Positions 23,865-34,335 of a stretch of 60,000 bases of DNA are shown piece by piece. The notes beneath the pieces were generated by a model. That model was not told the DNA's origin. It saw nothing but the letters and a program-made list of their open reading frames with translations, and made no database searches. The position numbers and the translations under genes were made by a program. How positions within the stretch are numbered: position 1 is the first letter of the stretch; each line of letters opens with the position of its first letter. Source of the DNA: Diphasiastrum complanatum (taxonomy: Eukaryota > Streptophyta > Lycopodiopsida > Lycopodiales > Lycopodiaceae); contig CM055095.1 of NCBI GenBank assembly GCA_029204225.1, positions 47,320,510 to 47,380,509 on the forward strand. Reading direction: 5' to 3'.

Positions 23865-24149
23865 ACCATTCTCTGATACTGAAAGGATGAAAGGAATTGA
23901 AGAGTATGATATCGATTTGATATCATAAAAGATATCAAGTATTAGAGCTTCACTCTGATATCGAAATAGTATTAGGCTTGATAGAGATCACAGATCTGAT
24001 ACCGTGACGGTTCAGATAAAGGAGTAGTGATCTAGCACTGATACTATGATAGTATTCTCTGATACCATACAGGTATGCTCTAATACCATGTCAAAAGCTC
24101 TAATATCATATTAGAAGCTCTGATATAATGTCGGTAAGCTCTGATACCA
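23865..24149 (-). repeat. Tandem array of primer-binding-site-like motifs in a copia leader
   Basis: On the plus strand the motif CTCTGATACCATGT and degenerate forms (CTCTAATACCATGT, CTCTAATATCAT, CTCTGATATAATGT and others) occur about eight times, mostly 20-40 bp apart. The last copy, at 24138-24149, is the genuine PBS. Each is the reverse complement of TGGTATCAGAGC with few changes. Confidence 0.75.
24138..24149 (-). other. Primer-binding site, initiator tRNA-Met type
   Basis: TGGTATCAGAGC on the minus strand follows directly after an LTR end in ...TTTTTGACA. It is the standard sequence complementary to plant initiator tRNA-Met. Confidence 0.9.
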
Positions 24150-24675
24150 TGTCAAAAATAGAATGGGTAAATAGCAATGGAAACTCCTACTTCCAATGCA
24201 TAACTACGCCTATCAAATTGAACAAAACCGTAGTGATGGAAATCACGTCCAATCTTTAGCAACTAACTTCCGCTAGATTCTAAGTGATTATGTAGCCAAA
24301 CATAAAGTATTGAATTCTCAAACAATTTCTATCAGTTACAACAACAATACAGACATGCATGCATTCTGACACATACTGAACGCAATAAAGAAATAGTATT
24401 GATTCAGAAAAACAAATTAGATGCTAATGAGTGCAAGAAAATAGTGGATAGAAACTGCGTAGTCTAAGTTGTCTCTGAGTAACTGAGAATAAGTTTGAAA
24501 ATAAGCAGCTTTGTTGATAAGCAGTAGCGCAATAGCAAATCTAAAATAAACTCTAAAAGACTGAGCTAGAATGATCAAGGGAGTTCAAGTTTGAAAGCTT
24601 GATAGAGAGCTAACTACAATACTTTCTGATCGTGATCAATAGACTTGACATTAAAATGAGATGTATGAACATCTG

Positions 24676-24682
24676 ATTTATA
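24676..24682 (-). promoter_or_regulatory. TATA box of the copia LTR
   Basis: TATAAAT on the minus strand, about 530 bp before the LTR end, a normal position for the U3/R boundary in a long LTR. Confidence 0.5.
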
Positions 24683-24957
24683 CTAAGTAATTAGGTCATC
24701 AATTGCGATTTCCAGTTGGCTGGAAATTACTGGCATTCATTCAGTTCCTTCTCAGAAATTAATTATTGATAAGCGATGACATTTGGGCATAAACATATGG
24801 TCTGCATAAATGAACATAAACTGTCACTCTGCAGAAATGAAGGCAAACTGTCATAGGCGAAAAATGCGACAAATGTGACACAGTCGCAAAATATTTCTCG
24901 AATATTGGAGTTGTCCCACACTTTGCTAAAGTCATTTCCTTAAGATTTAGGCACTTT

Positions 24958-25130
24958 GAAAAATGCAAAAAATGTGACTCTGCATTTTTACTTGTAATTC
25001 CTGACAGGTGAAAAATGTGAAAAAGCCGACACTGCATTTTTACACGTAATTCCTGAGAGGCGAAAAATGCAAAAAAGCCGACATTGTATTTTTACACGTA
25101 AATTCTGACAGGCGAAAAATGTGACACTGT
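24958..25130. repeat. Tandem repeat of about 50 bp (GCGAAAAATG...GCATTTTTACACGTAATT)
   Basis: Three to four imperfect units. Each has a GAAAAATG(T/C)G block, a GAC(A/T)CTGCATTTTTAC or similar block, and GTAATTCCTGA. Two further units occur at 26598-26665. GAAAAATGC and GCATTTTTAC are nearly complementary, so each unit can form a small stem. Confidence 0.75.
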
Positions 25131-26129
25131 CGGGTTTTGTAGAGAGAGAAAAGTCGACACTGTTGTTGAACTTTGTGTAATTATGCAGACTATGTAAAAA
25201 CTTGTAATTCTACAGATTGTAGAAAGACACGAGAAAATCCGCAGTAAAACAAAATGCATACTTCCTTAGTTCCATCGCTGGATAGGAAGGTAGGACAGGA
25301 AGGCAACCTTTCATAAATCATTAACAAAAATGTAGATGGTATGTCCATTGCTGACAGGAAGGCAACCTTCCATAAATCAATAACAGAAAAGTAGATGGGT
25401 ATGGACAAGTAGTGCTTATGCATTATTGTAGTTTAAATAAGCTATCAACAAAATATATATGTCATGGATCGTTGATGAACAGATGAGAGACAAATTCTAT
25501 GTAATTCTCAAGTGCTCCATCGCCCTTTTTGTAGCATGAGTATACACTTTTCAAAACTGAAATACGAAGCATAAAGTAGAGCCATCGCTGGCTAGCGGGC
25601 TACTACAAAGTGATATGAGTATTAGGACATAAGCCATACTGATCAGTAAAAGAGCAAAAAGAACGTATTAGGTTCACATATACATTCTACATGTAAGCAG
25701 CTATCTTTGGCCATAGTGCTAGCAAATGTCCAAGAAGTCCGCTAGTAAGTGAGACGACTATATACAGTTCGTGAGAGAGATAGTGCATCTCAAGTCGATG
25801 CGTTGTGGGGGTTTGTCACAATAGCGCTCAAGAAATTCACTGATAATGCAGTAGATGTTATGCAGATGATTTTCTTATCTTAGATGTCATTGAATGCCTT
25901 ATTGTCTTATTGATATATGTTCGTAATTAGTTGTTTACTATTCATTCTACATACTGGTTTCATCTTGTTGAATGCTAAAAACAAAACTACAACATAGGTC
26001 AGTAGTGCCTGTCCATGCTATGGAGGATTGTAGATCTGTTATAGTTGGTAGTAGACCAGCAGATAGAATCGAACTCACATCCGGACTTATTACACAATTT
26101 CTATCATCAAAAAAAACTTAGTAACTTAA

Positions 26130-26300
26130 CTTAAGCTTCACTTTGGCCTTCTAATATTATTTCAAAATTATTTATTTACTAGTGCTCATTGGGACATGGG
26201 CTTATACATGCAGGATGCCATGACCCTCACAACTATTTTTGGCTAATTTATTTATTTACATTGTCGTCATACTCTCAACAGGGCCTCCGACCTGAAATAG
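26130..26300 (-). repeat. LTR-like repeat family L, copy 1
   Basis: Shared with 38640-38900 in the same orientation: ACTAGTG.CTCATTGGG, GGGCTTA.ACA.GCAGGA.GCC, then CAACAGGG and AGTG.CGGTCCCTCG.CACTA. In the minus sense the block TGTTG(A/T)G(A/G)GTAT following CCC would be the start of an LTR, with an unidentified reading frame just before it in both copies. Confidence 0.65.
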
Positions 26301-26325
26301 TGCCGGTCCCTCGACACTATGATGC

Positions 26326-26600
26326 TTAGTATAAGCTCCGTATAGCACGTCGTTGGTGGATGAGATATTCGGTCACTTCTTCCATTAAATCCAATCTGGC
26401 GGTGCTCTTCTTGTCCTTGGTAAGGTAGAAGGACTTATGGATGCCATCGAGCCAATGCTGCTCAATCCAAGTTTGAAAGCAGGATTGCCAGGGGCCGAGA
26501 AGTGCCGCTCTATAGTACACTCGGGCCATTGGCAATTGGTCTTCAACCTTTTGGGATGTCATGGCCGTGTTTGGGTCAAAACAAATGGATGGGCCTGACA
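26326..26600 (-). pseudogene. Unidentified coding fragment before repeat family L
   Basis: The minus frame is open for about 90 codons below 26600 and ends at a stop at 26326. Composition looks protein-like, with Trp-rich blocks (GPWQSCFQTWIEQHWLDGIHK) and a charged helix near the end (DLMEEVTEYLIHQRRAIR). Above 26590 the frame runs through the tandem repeat and is not meaningful. I do not recognise the family; its place just before an LTR-like edge suggests a retroelement 3' region. Confidence 0.35.
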
Positions 26601-26719
26601 TGCGAAAAATGCGACACTGCATTTTTGCACGCAATTTATGACAGGCGAAAAATGCGACACTTGCCTTTGAAATTGCAAAGGTTGCCCTTAAGTAAAGGCA
26701 AAGGCCAAAAGCCAAGGAG

Positions 26720-27340
26720 TGTTGCGATGACCGTATGCAGATTTACAAGAGATTCCAAGTACAGACCATTACGTCTTCATGCTCCAATAATAAACCGGTC
26801 TATTGATCAATTTAGCAGCTATTAACTATCTTGTAATTATAAAGTTAAGATAGGACAAGATCTTTCAGCTGCTATATAAGTAAATGAGCGATATAAAGAT
26901 AGAGAACAAAGCATGATTCCTAACATGTGAGACAGATGCTTTCACGCATTGATTCTTTCTTTCAAACAGATTGTCAATAATAGGTTCATAACCTTTACAT
27001 ATTGTGATTAGCCTTGTGAAGCACACAATTACGTCCGCTATTGTTTTGTGCTCACCTACATTATTGACTTGTATATTTTGTTATACTTAATCTGATTACA
27101 ACTCTATTTGGTTCTGCGTTCAGATTTGTGTCAATACTGCAATGCTTTTCTATGTTTTGTCTACTATCTGATTGATTTGTCTGGTTGTCTGCTCATCGCT
27201 TTAGCTACCACCTCGCATTAAAAGCTCTAAAATTATTATGTTATTGTGTTCGCCTACTAAGTCACCAGTAGTGCACACACCAAGAGAATTGAACGAGCTG
27301 ATCTTCTGATCCTCCTTCCCTCATTTCAGCCTCTCCAACA
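26720..27340 (+). mobile_element. LTR of 621 bp, TGTTG...CAACA, followed by PBS
   Basis: It starts TGTTGCGATGACCG after a purine-rich AAAAGCCAAGGAG and ends CTCTCCAACA directly before TGGTATCAGAGC. TGTTG and CAACA form the inverted ends. A TATATAAG box lies at 26873-26880. A purine tract before and a PBS after the same LTR is what a tandem or recombined element pair would leave. Confidence 0.8.
26873..26880 (+). promoter_or_regulatory. TATA box of the 621-bp LTR
   Basis: TATATAAG about 150 bp into the LTR, in the same sense as the PBS. Confidence 0.5.
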
Positions 27341-27352
27341 TGGTATCAGAGC
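27341..27352 (+). other. Primer-binding site, initiator tRNA-Met type
   Basis: A perfect TGGTATCAGAGC directly after the LTR end. Confidence 0.92.
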
Positions 27353-28247
27353 GGGTTATAAACCTAACATGCTATCTTGAATCTACTGTGTGAAATAGAT
27401 TTGTCATTTGTTACATTTGGAGTTTTTGGTCACCATTTCAGATCTTTCAAGATCTAATAATTGACTTGAAATGAGTTCACAGTATGTGTGAAAAGATTTT
27501 ATGTTTTGAGACATTGTCTTAAGTTGTCAATATTGATTTTTCTACTATCCAATATTCTTTGCAAGCAACAACAAGTTATCAAGGTGATTCTGTCACAGCC
27601 ATCTGAGCAAAAAGGTTACATTCCTCAAAAAGGGGTTTCATTCCCACAAAGATCAGAATCAAAGAAATTTTATTCCTCAATTACATCTTTGATATGACAG
27701 GACTAGTTCTTGAAGACCTTTCGATCATGGAGGTTACATTCCTCAACAATGGGTTTCATTCCCATAAAGATCAAAAAGGGAAGAGGTTTCATTCGTCACT
27801 TTTATTAAGATGCTAGATTTTTCTATCGTCACACAAAGTTGATCGCCAAGAGCATCCAAATAGGGAAAGATGCTACTAAAAACAGTGTACAAGCATGGGA
27901 GGAATTTATCTCTCTCCTCCTCTCATTCATTCTTATGGAAGATATCTCTTTTGGGTTCTACATCCATTTTGTGCATCTTGGTATTAATATGTTGAAATCT
28001 TGTGTATAGAATGTTGGTTTCTCTTATGTAATGGATCCACACATGTGAAACCTGCTGTAGTACAGCCATTGTACGAAAATAAATAGTAAATTATCATTCA
28101 TAAGCTATTTTCTCAAGATCTTATTGCGTTAATTTTTTTTGGAATTGATGCTAGAATTCTACATTGTTAATGATGCTAGATGTGCTTTCTATTATAGCTA
28201 AAGATCAAAGGGCATAATTAGATCTTTGTGATATTATTTTCTTCACA
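27353..28247 (+). other. Retroelement leader and 3' end of a second LTR
   Basis: No gene is seen. A GGTTACATTCCTCAA...GGGTTTCATTCCCA.AAAGATCA block is repeated at about 27614 and 27730. The stretch ends CTTCACA at 28247, directly before a second PBS, so its last part must be another LTR whose start I could not fix (a TGTTGG at 28011 is one candidate). Confidence 0.5.
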
Positions 28248-28259
28248 TGGTATAAGAGC
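28248..28259 (+). other. Primer-binding site, variant TGGTATAAGAGC
   Basis: One base differs from the standard initiator tRNA-Met PBS. It follows an LTR-type CA end and precedes a copia gag by about 570 bp. Confidence 0.8.
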
Positions 28260-28828
28260 TACTATTGTAGTTGGAGGAAAATCCATTCCTAGCAAGTGAT
28301 TTGGAAGTCTCACCAATTCTAGAGCATGCTAGAGTGATTCTAGTCAAAATCAAGCATCTTTCATGTGTAGAATTGATTTTCTGTAAATCCAAAATCAATT
28401 TAGGACAAAATACTTGTACTAGGCCAATTTCCCACTATAATTGTTGGATTGTGGCAAGTTTAATTGCATAATATGGACCTTAGTACATTCTTCAAGATTA
28501 TATATCAAGTTTGTAGTATTTGCACATAGAAAATGGATTATTCAATTTTTTGTACTTTTGTGAAAACCCTAACCTGTGTTTGAAGTTGCTGGACTTTTCA
28601 AGGGTGTGTTTCAATCTTAGAAAGTGAAAAAGCTCATAAGATTTTAGGTTGATCAAGTGGTGATCAAGTGTCATCAATTCTATGTGTTGGATTTGCTAGG
28701 TTTGGTGCAAGAAAGAGATTTGAGAGGTTCCATATCTTTGTGATTTCCTCTTGAATTCATTTGGTGACTTTCAAGAGAGTGCTTTGTGCATTGGAATAGG
28801 TTGAGAGATAATATCAAGTCATTGCAAC

Positions 28829-29910
28829 ATGGCTACAAATGGAGGCTTCATGTTGGAAAGCAATGATAGGCTTACCTCAAGAAACTGTTCAACTTGAAAG
28901 GTGAGAATGGAGTCTCTCATTGAGATGAAAGAGTTGGTGGACATTGTTGTAGGTGAGGAGGAAAGACCTTTGGCACCTCAAGAATAATTTAGGAATGATA
29001 GGAGGGCAAAGAAAGCTCTTCATGTGATCAAGATGAATGTGACAAATGAACTTCTCAAGGAAGTTGGTAAGTGCACTACATCTAGTAAGGCTTGGGAAGC
29101 TTTAAAGAAGCTTTATGAGTCCAAGTCTACATCAAGGTTTCTAACCCTTAGGAGTCAAATGTTTCAAAGTTTGCAAAAGAAGGATGAAAGTGCTCATGCT
29201 TTTGTTTTGAGGGTTTAAGCATTCACTGACGAGTTAGCATGTATTGATGAAAGCATTAAGGAGATCAAACTTGTTCGAGTACTTCTAAATGGCTTGTTCA
29301 ACATTTTTCTACTCAAAAGACTTTGCCAAGTATGGTGGATTTGCAAGAAATGTTGGTGAATGAGGATTTTAGGCTTCTATCAAGAGGAGGATCTACTTCC
29401 ATATCTCAAGTTGGAGAGTAGGAGGCTATGTTCTTAAAGGGCAACTTCAAGCGCAAAGGCAAAGGCGAGTGTTCATTGTGGAATCAAAGGACATTTTGCT
29501 AGTGCGTCCTTCAAGAAAAAGAGAGATCAAGTTGGTAAGCAAGGAAATCTAACTCTTGATGACGATGGTGTTGATGGTCAAAACTCAAATGATGATGCTT
29601 TTGTGATGTCTTCATGTTTGATTTCAAATAATGGAGATATCGATCATTGGTGGATTGATAATGGAACAAGCTCACAAATGAGCTTTCACAAAGAGTATTT
29701 TTCTTCTTTGTTGGCATATGAAGGTGACAAGAGGGTGATCTACACGACCAATGATGGTGGGTGTGCAATCAAAGGGATTGGCACAATTCCTATTTCTCTT
29801 TTTACAAATAAAAATGTTCATTTGAAGGATGTTTTGTTCATTCCATCTATTACTAGGAACCTTCTTAGTGTTAGACAAAGGTCTTAAGGTGGAGTTTGAT
29901 GGTGATGTTA
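28829..29910 (+). pseudogene. Ty1/copia gag and protease
   Basis: The ATG at 28829 opens a gag-like frame with T-W-K-V-R-M and S-K-A-W-E-A-L-K-K-L-Y-E, then SRFLTLRSQMF (28829-29215). A broken zinc knuckle follows near 29475-29520, then a protease region (29600-29905) with W-W-I-D-N-G-T-S-S-Q-M in place of the usual D-S-G-(A/C)-(S/T), and DVLFIPSITRNLLSV. Stops and frameshifts occur at several points and the usual catalytic DSG is DNG, so it is inactive. It is cut at about 29905 by minus-strand copia RT. Confidence 0.9.
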
Positions 29911-31355
29911 GCTTTACATTTGACTCCATAGGTGTATCACAAGATTTTGCATCTACCATATGAAATCTTTTTAGAATAGAATTAGCGTACTTCTCTTAAA
30001 AAAGAAAAGTATATTGAGAATATCTAATTACTTCTATGCCTAAAATGTAATGCAAATGACCAAGATCATGCACCTCAAATTCCCTCTTAAGAGCAATCTT
30101 GACCTTATCAACATCTTGATTGTTTCCACCACTCAAGATGATATCATCCACATAGATTAGCAAGACGGTAACATCATTTCCAGCAAACCTATAATAAAGT
30201 GAATGATCATACTCACTCATAACAAACCTTTGAGAGAGTAAAAATGTGTTAACCTAAGCATACCACCTCCTTGGTGCTTGCTTAAGGCCATACAAACTCT
30301 TTTGTAGAAGACACACATGATTTGGCTTTGTAGATAAATTTCATCTCTCGGGTTGCTCCATGTACATTTCCTCCTCAAGATCACCATTCAAAAATGCATT
30401 TGTAATGTCCAATTGCCATAGATCCCATCCAAAAAGAGTAGCAAGAGATATAATGACCCGAATACTCACCATCTTTGCCACGGGTGCAAAGGTTTCATCA
30501 TAGTCAATACCATGTTCTTGAGCATATCCTTTTGCCACCAACCTTGCCTTATGCTTATTGATAGATCCATCTTGGTCTGTCTTCATTTTGAAGATCCATT
30601 TGCATCCAATAGCTTTTTTGTCCTTAGGAAGTTCCACCAATTTCCATGTTCCATTCTTCATAAGAGCTTTGGATCCACTCCTCTTTGTTACTTGCTTCAT
30701 GTACACATGCAGGTTCATCAAAAGACGTTAGGAGAGCAAAGTCAGCAACCACTTGCTTACCTTTCTCATCATATGTGAGCCTTGAAGGCATTTGTCTTTC
30801 CCAAGTGATGTTCTCCTTGGGTTTTGACTTGATGAAGGTCCTTCATCATCACCATCTAAAGTAGGATCCATAACATCAACATCAAGATTGTTAGATCCAT
30901 CCACACCATCATTACTTGAAGACACTTTTTGAATGTTCCCCTCATCAAAAATGACATCTCTACCAATAATCACCTTATTAGTAGTAGGAATGTAAACCTT
31001 GTAGGCTTTACTCACTCACTATATCCAACAAATATACTTTCCTTGAAGACTCGATCCTCCTTGGTCCTATCATCAAGAGTTATATTGACATAGCAAGTGC
31101 ATCCAAAAGTTCTAAGAAAGTTGACACTCGGCCTCCTCTTGAATAGCATCTCAAAAGGTGTCCTTCCATCCAATATAGCATTTGGCCACATATTGCATAG
31201 AAAGTTAGCACACAACAAAGCTTGATCCCAAAATGGTTTTGGAAGATTAGCACCTAACCTCTCTTGATTCCATGCTCATCACAAAAGGCCTTGAACGTGG
31301 TAGATATGTACTCTCCACCATTGTTACTCCTCAAGCACTGGATCTTTGTGGAAAA
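29905..31355 (-). pseudogene. Ty1/copia integrase C-terminus and reverse transcriptase
   Basis: Minus strand, from 31355 down: integrase (N-N-G-G-E-Y near 31310, then DGRTPFEMLFKRRPSV and RTFGCTCYVN at 31012-31218), a linker with VIIGRDVIFDE, then RT (GCKWIFKMKTDQDGSI, ARLVAKGYAQ, DITNAFLNGDLEEE, then LLIYVDDIILSG at about 30130-30160, then LGHLHYILGIEV and, at 29910-29960, CDTPMESNVKL). The YVDD catalytic box is intact. Single frameshifts separate the frames at about 30235-30340 and 30720. Both ends are abrupt joins to plus-strand elements. Confidence 0.92.
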
Positions 31356-31965
31356 TTGGTTCTCCCTTGCATTTACCTCCTAGCCAATCCCTTCGTCTTC
31401 TTCGTTGATCACCATGCCCTTCTGTATTTGGTAAATAGACCATGCAGCAGTGGACGAATTACTAGGTGGCTATTACTTCTCCAAGTTCAACTTTGAAATC
31501 AGCATTCGCAAGGGCAAGCAACACTATCTAGCTGATCAACTCTCACAGATACGCAACGTACCTGAGAGTAAAGGGGTAGATGACAAATTCTCTAATGCCA
31601 TACTATTGCACATCGATGTCGTTTTAGAGTGGGCAACCGACATAGTTGGATATCTTATGTCATGACGTCCTCCCTTAGAGATGACCGAAGTGGAATAACA
31701 CGAGTTGATCATTAAATCTGTTCCCTATATGTTGATAGTAGGATAGTTGCATTGCATATTTAACGATGGAATTATATGATGATGCGTCAGGTGCCCCAAG
31801 TATTGAGTATCGCCCACAAAGGAATAGGTGGAGGGCACTTTGTTGTCGAAGCTACAAAGTGGAAAGTGTTTCAACATGGTCTATGGTGGCCCACAATGTT
31901 CAATGTATTCACCATCAGGTTAAGATGTGTGACGTGTGTGGGTACGGATACCCAGGTATCAAATT
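31356..31965 (+). pseudogene. Ty3/gypsy RNase H to integrase zinc-finger fragment
   Basis: The forward frames give F-V-D-H-H-A-L-L-Y-L-V-N-R-P (RNase H), then SGRITRWLLLLQ and GKQHYLADQLSQI. After a gap comes AHKGIGGGHF with HGLWWPTMF and a degenerate C-D-V-C region of the H2C2 zinc finger. Several frameshifts break it. It lies between pieces of two different copia elements. Confidence 0.88.
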
Positions 31966-32755
31966 TAAACTTGAAGACAACACAACTGACTCCGAATGGA
32001 AATTGAAGGATGGTAGAGCTTTCATGCTAGTAATTCTCAATTTAGATATTCAAATCATCGACATATATGAAGTTCAAATGAATGAAGCATGGGACATCCT
32101 GAGAGCACTATATGAAGTAAGGGTTGCATCTTGAAAGGAAATTCTTCTCACTCAAGATGTCTATTGGTGATTTGTTTCAAAATCACATGAACCATGCCAA
32201 TCTAAGAATCTCTTACAGTAGATGGTATCTTTTAAAACAATTATGGACCATCAAGATGCAATTGTGACATTGCTATCAAGCCTGCCACCTACATATAAAA
32301 TTGGGTAGTGATCACATCGACACACTCAAACTAACTCTTTCTATTACCATGTTTCTATTGGAATATAAGTCGTGTGAAGTTCATTCCGATCTGCTAATCC
32401 AAATCCAGCTCGACAGCGGGGGCGGGGGGCACAACGGGGGCAGGGAGAAGTGTAGATAGCTCTTCAAATATAGTATTGCATGCTCTATATGTAAAGAAAG
32501 GCTCTAAACGTCAGAAGAAAAAAAAAACTCAAAACAATTTGTATAGAATCGGAAGCCGACATAGAATCTAGAGCAATTATCGAGTCCACAACCAAAGAAG
32601 AAAATGTTTTGTAACTATTACAAATGCACTAATCATGAAATTCATGATTTTAAAATATTGAAAGCAAAGAATGTCAATAATAAACAATTGGATCAACAGG
32701 CAAATGTAGTTGTAGAGACATCGCAATCCCAATTTCTTCTTCAAGAAGTAGATCC
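31966..32755 (+). pseudogene. Ty1/copia gag fragment with zinc knuckle
   Basis: It begins abruptly with a gag block (KLEDNTTDSEWKLKDGRAF, EAWDILRALYE) that matches the broken gag at 23388-23801 on the other strand. Further on are an LPPTYK box near 32290 and a degenerate zinc knuckle at 32607-32655, where the second Cys is Tyr. Many stops occur. A small G-rich stretch (GGGGGCGGGGGG) lies at 32419-32430. Confidence 0.8.
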
Positions 32756-34335
32756 TCGTCTTACGTGACATATCATCAATAAAGGTCATGAAATAAAAGG
32801 CTTTACCTAAGGACATAGTCCTCATAGGCCCGCATAAATCTGTGTGGATCAAATCCAAGATGTTCTTTGCCCTTGCAACACCACCTTTATTGAACTTCTC
32901 TTGATGCTGCTTCCCATATACACACATCGATTTCAAGTGGTCTTCTATGGTAGGCAATTCTGTTACCATCTCCAATTCTCTCATCAAACTGAGGCTTCCT
33001 AAGTTCAATTGACCAAGCCTCTTATGCCACAACTCAGTTTGCGAGGGAATGGACGATATGAGTCCATGTTGCCCCTTGATTGTAGCATTCAAATTGTACA
33101 ATTTAGTATTGGGCTCCCTTACTCCATCCACAATAACTTTGAACTTTTGGTTCACATCCTTCACAAAGCAACGATCATGGGCAAATTCTACTTTCAACTT
33201 TTGATCAATAATGACTCCAATAGAAAGTAGATTTTTCTTCAAACCTGGTACATAAAGTACATCCTTGATCATCCTGCTTTTGCCATTAGGTAGTTGGATT
33301 GAAATGGAGCCTATCCCCTTGATCTTGCACACATCACCATTTGCTTGTGAAACAGACGTTCCTTTATCCAACACTTTCAAGCTACTGAACCAATTCTTGT
33401 TATATGTCATGTGTCTTGTGGCTCTCGAATCAATATACCACGCTTGATCATCTTGATTAGATGACAATGCAAATATGAAGATGCTAGAGTTTTCAATCTC
33501 ACCCTCATCGACAAGGTTACCTGCTTGCTTTGGTTTCCCCTTGCCTTGTTCTGCCAGGAATTTGCGACGTTCACTCTTCCAATGGCCCTTTTTACCACAA
33601 TGGAAGCACTTGCCTTTCTTCTTGGTCTTACTGGAAGATCCCTCATCCTCCTAAGTCTTGGCAAATTGTTGTTTAGACTTCTTCTTGCCCTTTCCCTTGC
33701 CTTGTTTTTGGCGTGTCGCAAGTGCCAGATCATCAATATTTTGACGTCTTGCTTTCACCATTTCTCACCATTACTCTTCCTGCATCAAGATTCCTATGAG
33801 CTCGTAAAAAATTGGCAATCTTTCTCTTGATGCTATTCCACTCACAAACATCTGATAGGGTTCTACAATGCCACACAATGCATTGTGCACCAGCTCCACA
33901 TCACGTATGCGCTCACCAATAGAATGCAGTTCATCCCTCATTGTCTTAATTCTGGTCATATGAGTTTGAATTGCTCTCCTTGTTCCATGCAGACACTATT
34001 CAGTTTTGACTTCAAAAACATGATTCTTGACGGATTTGACATCTCAAATTGCTCCTTTAGCACATCCCATGCCTGTTTGGGTGTAACAGCATCACAAATG
34101 TGGATAATGATGTGATCCTTCACTGACAAGTTAATGAAGGTCAAAGCTTTTCTCATTTTTTGTCGAACACTTTGATATCCACTTCATTTGGCGGCCTTCT
34201 CTCATCACCTGTGACAACTTCCCACGCGTCTTTCTCCATCAGTATGTTTTTCATTTTGAATTTCCACACAACATAGTTGGAAATCCCGTCCAATTTGCTA
34301 CTTTCACTCAAAATGGACTCTCCCATGTTTGTCAT
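32756..34335 (-). pseudogene. Ty1/copia gag, protease and start of integrase
   Basis: Minus strand: gag starts at 34335 with K-L-D-G-I-S-N-Y-V-V-W-K-F-K-M, then TPKQAWDVLKEQFE (33956-34156). A CCHC zinc knuckle C-F-H-C-G-K-K-G-H-W-K-S with the last Cys changed to Arg lies near 33570-33610. The protease has W-Y-I-D-S-R-A-T-R-H-M where active proteases have DSGAT, so the catalytic Gly is lost. GAG-pre-integrase (LWHKRLGQLN) and HTDLCGPMRTMSLG with FIDDMSR of the integrase follow, ending at 32756. The frame shifts at about 33410, 33770 and 33955. Confidence 0.92.

Larger units (their letters stand above)
24150..25450 (-). mobile_element. 5' LTR of a minus-strand copia element, about 1.3 kb
   Basis: In its own sense it starts TGTTGATAGCTTATT (high-coordinate end, 25450) and ends TTTTTGACA beside the PBS. 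A TATAAAT box lies at 24682-24676. It holds two tandem arrays: a GCGAAAAATG...TTTTTACACGTAATTC unit at 24958-25130, and a GGAAGGTTGCCTTCCTGTC duplication near 25290-25375. Fragments of the family occur at 2400-2570 and 26590-26665. The matching gag start follows the PBS; the rest of the element is missing. Confidence 0.8.

Noticed and set aside
29672-29959. Single minus-strand protein across 29672-29959
   Set aside because: Only the first 20 or so codons are copia RT. Below about 29905 the frame is antisense to the plus-strand copia protease.
32577-32750. C-terminal part of the long copia frame ending at 32577
   Set aside because: Below about 32755 the minus frame is antisense to a plus-strand copia gag and is not integrase.
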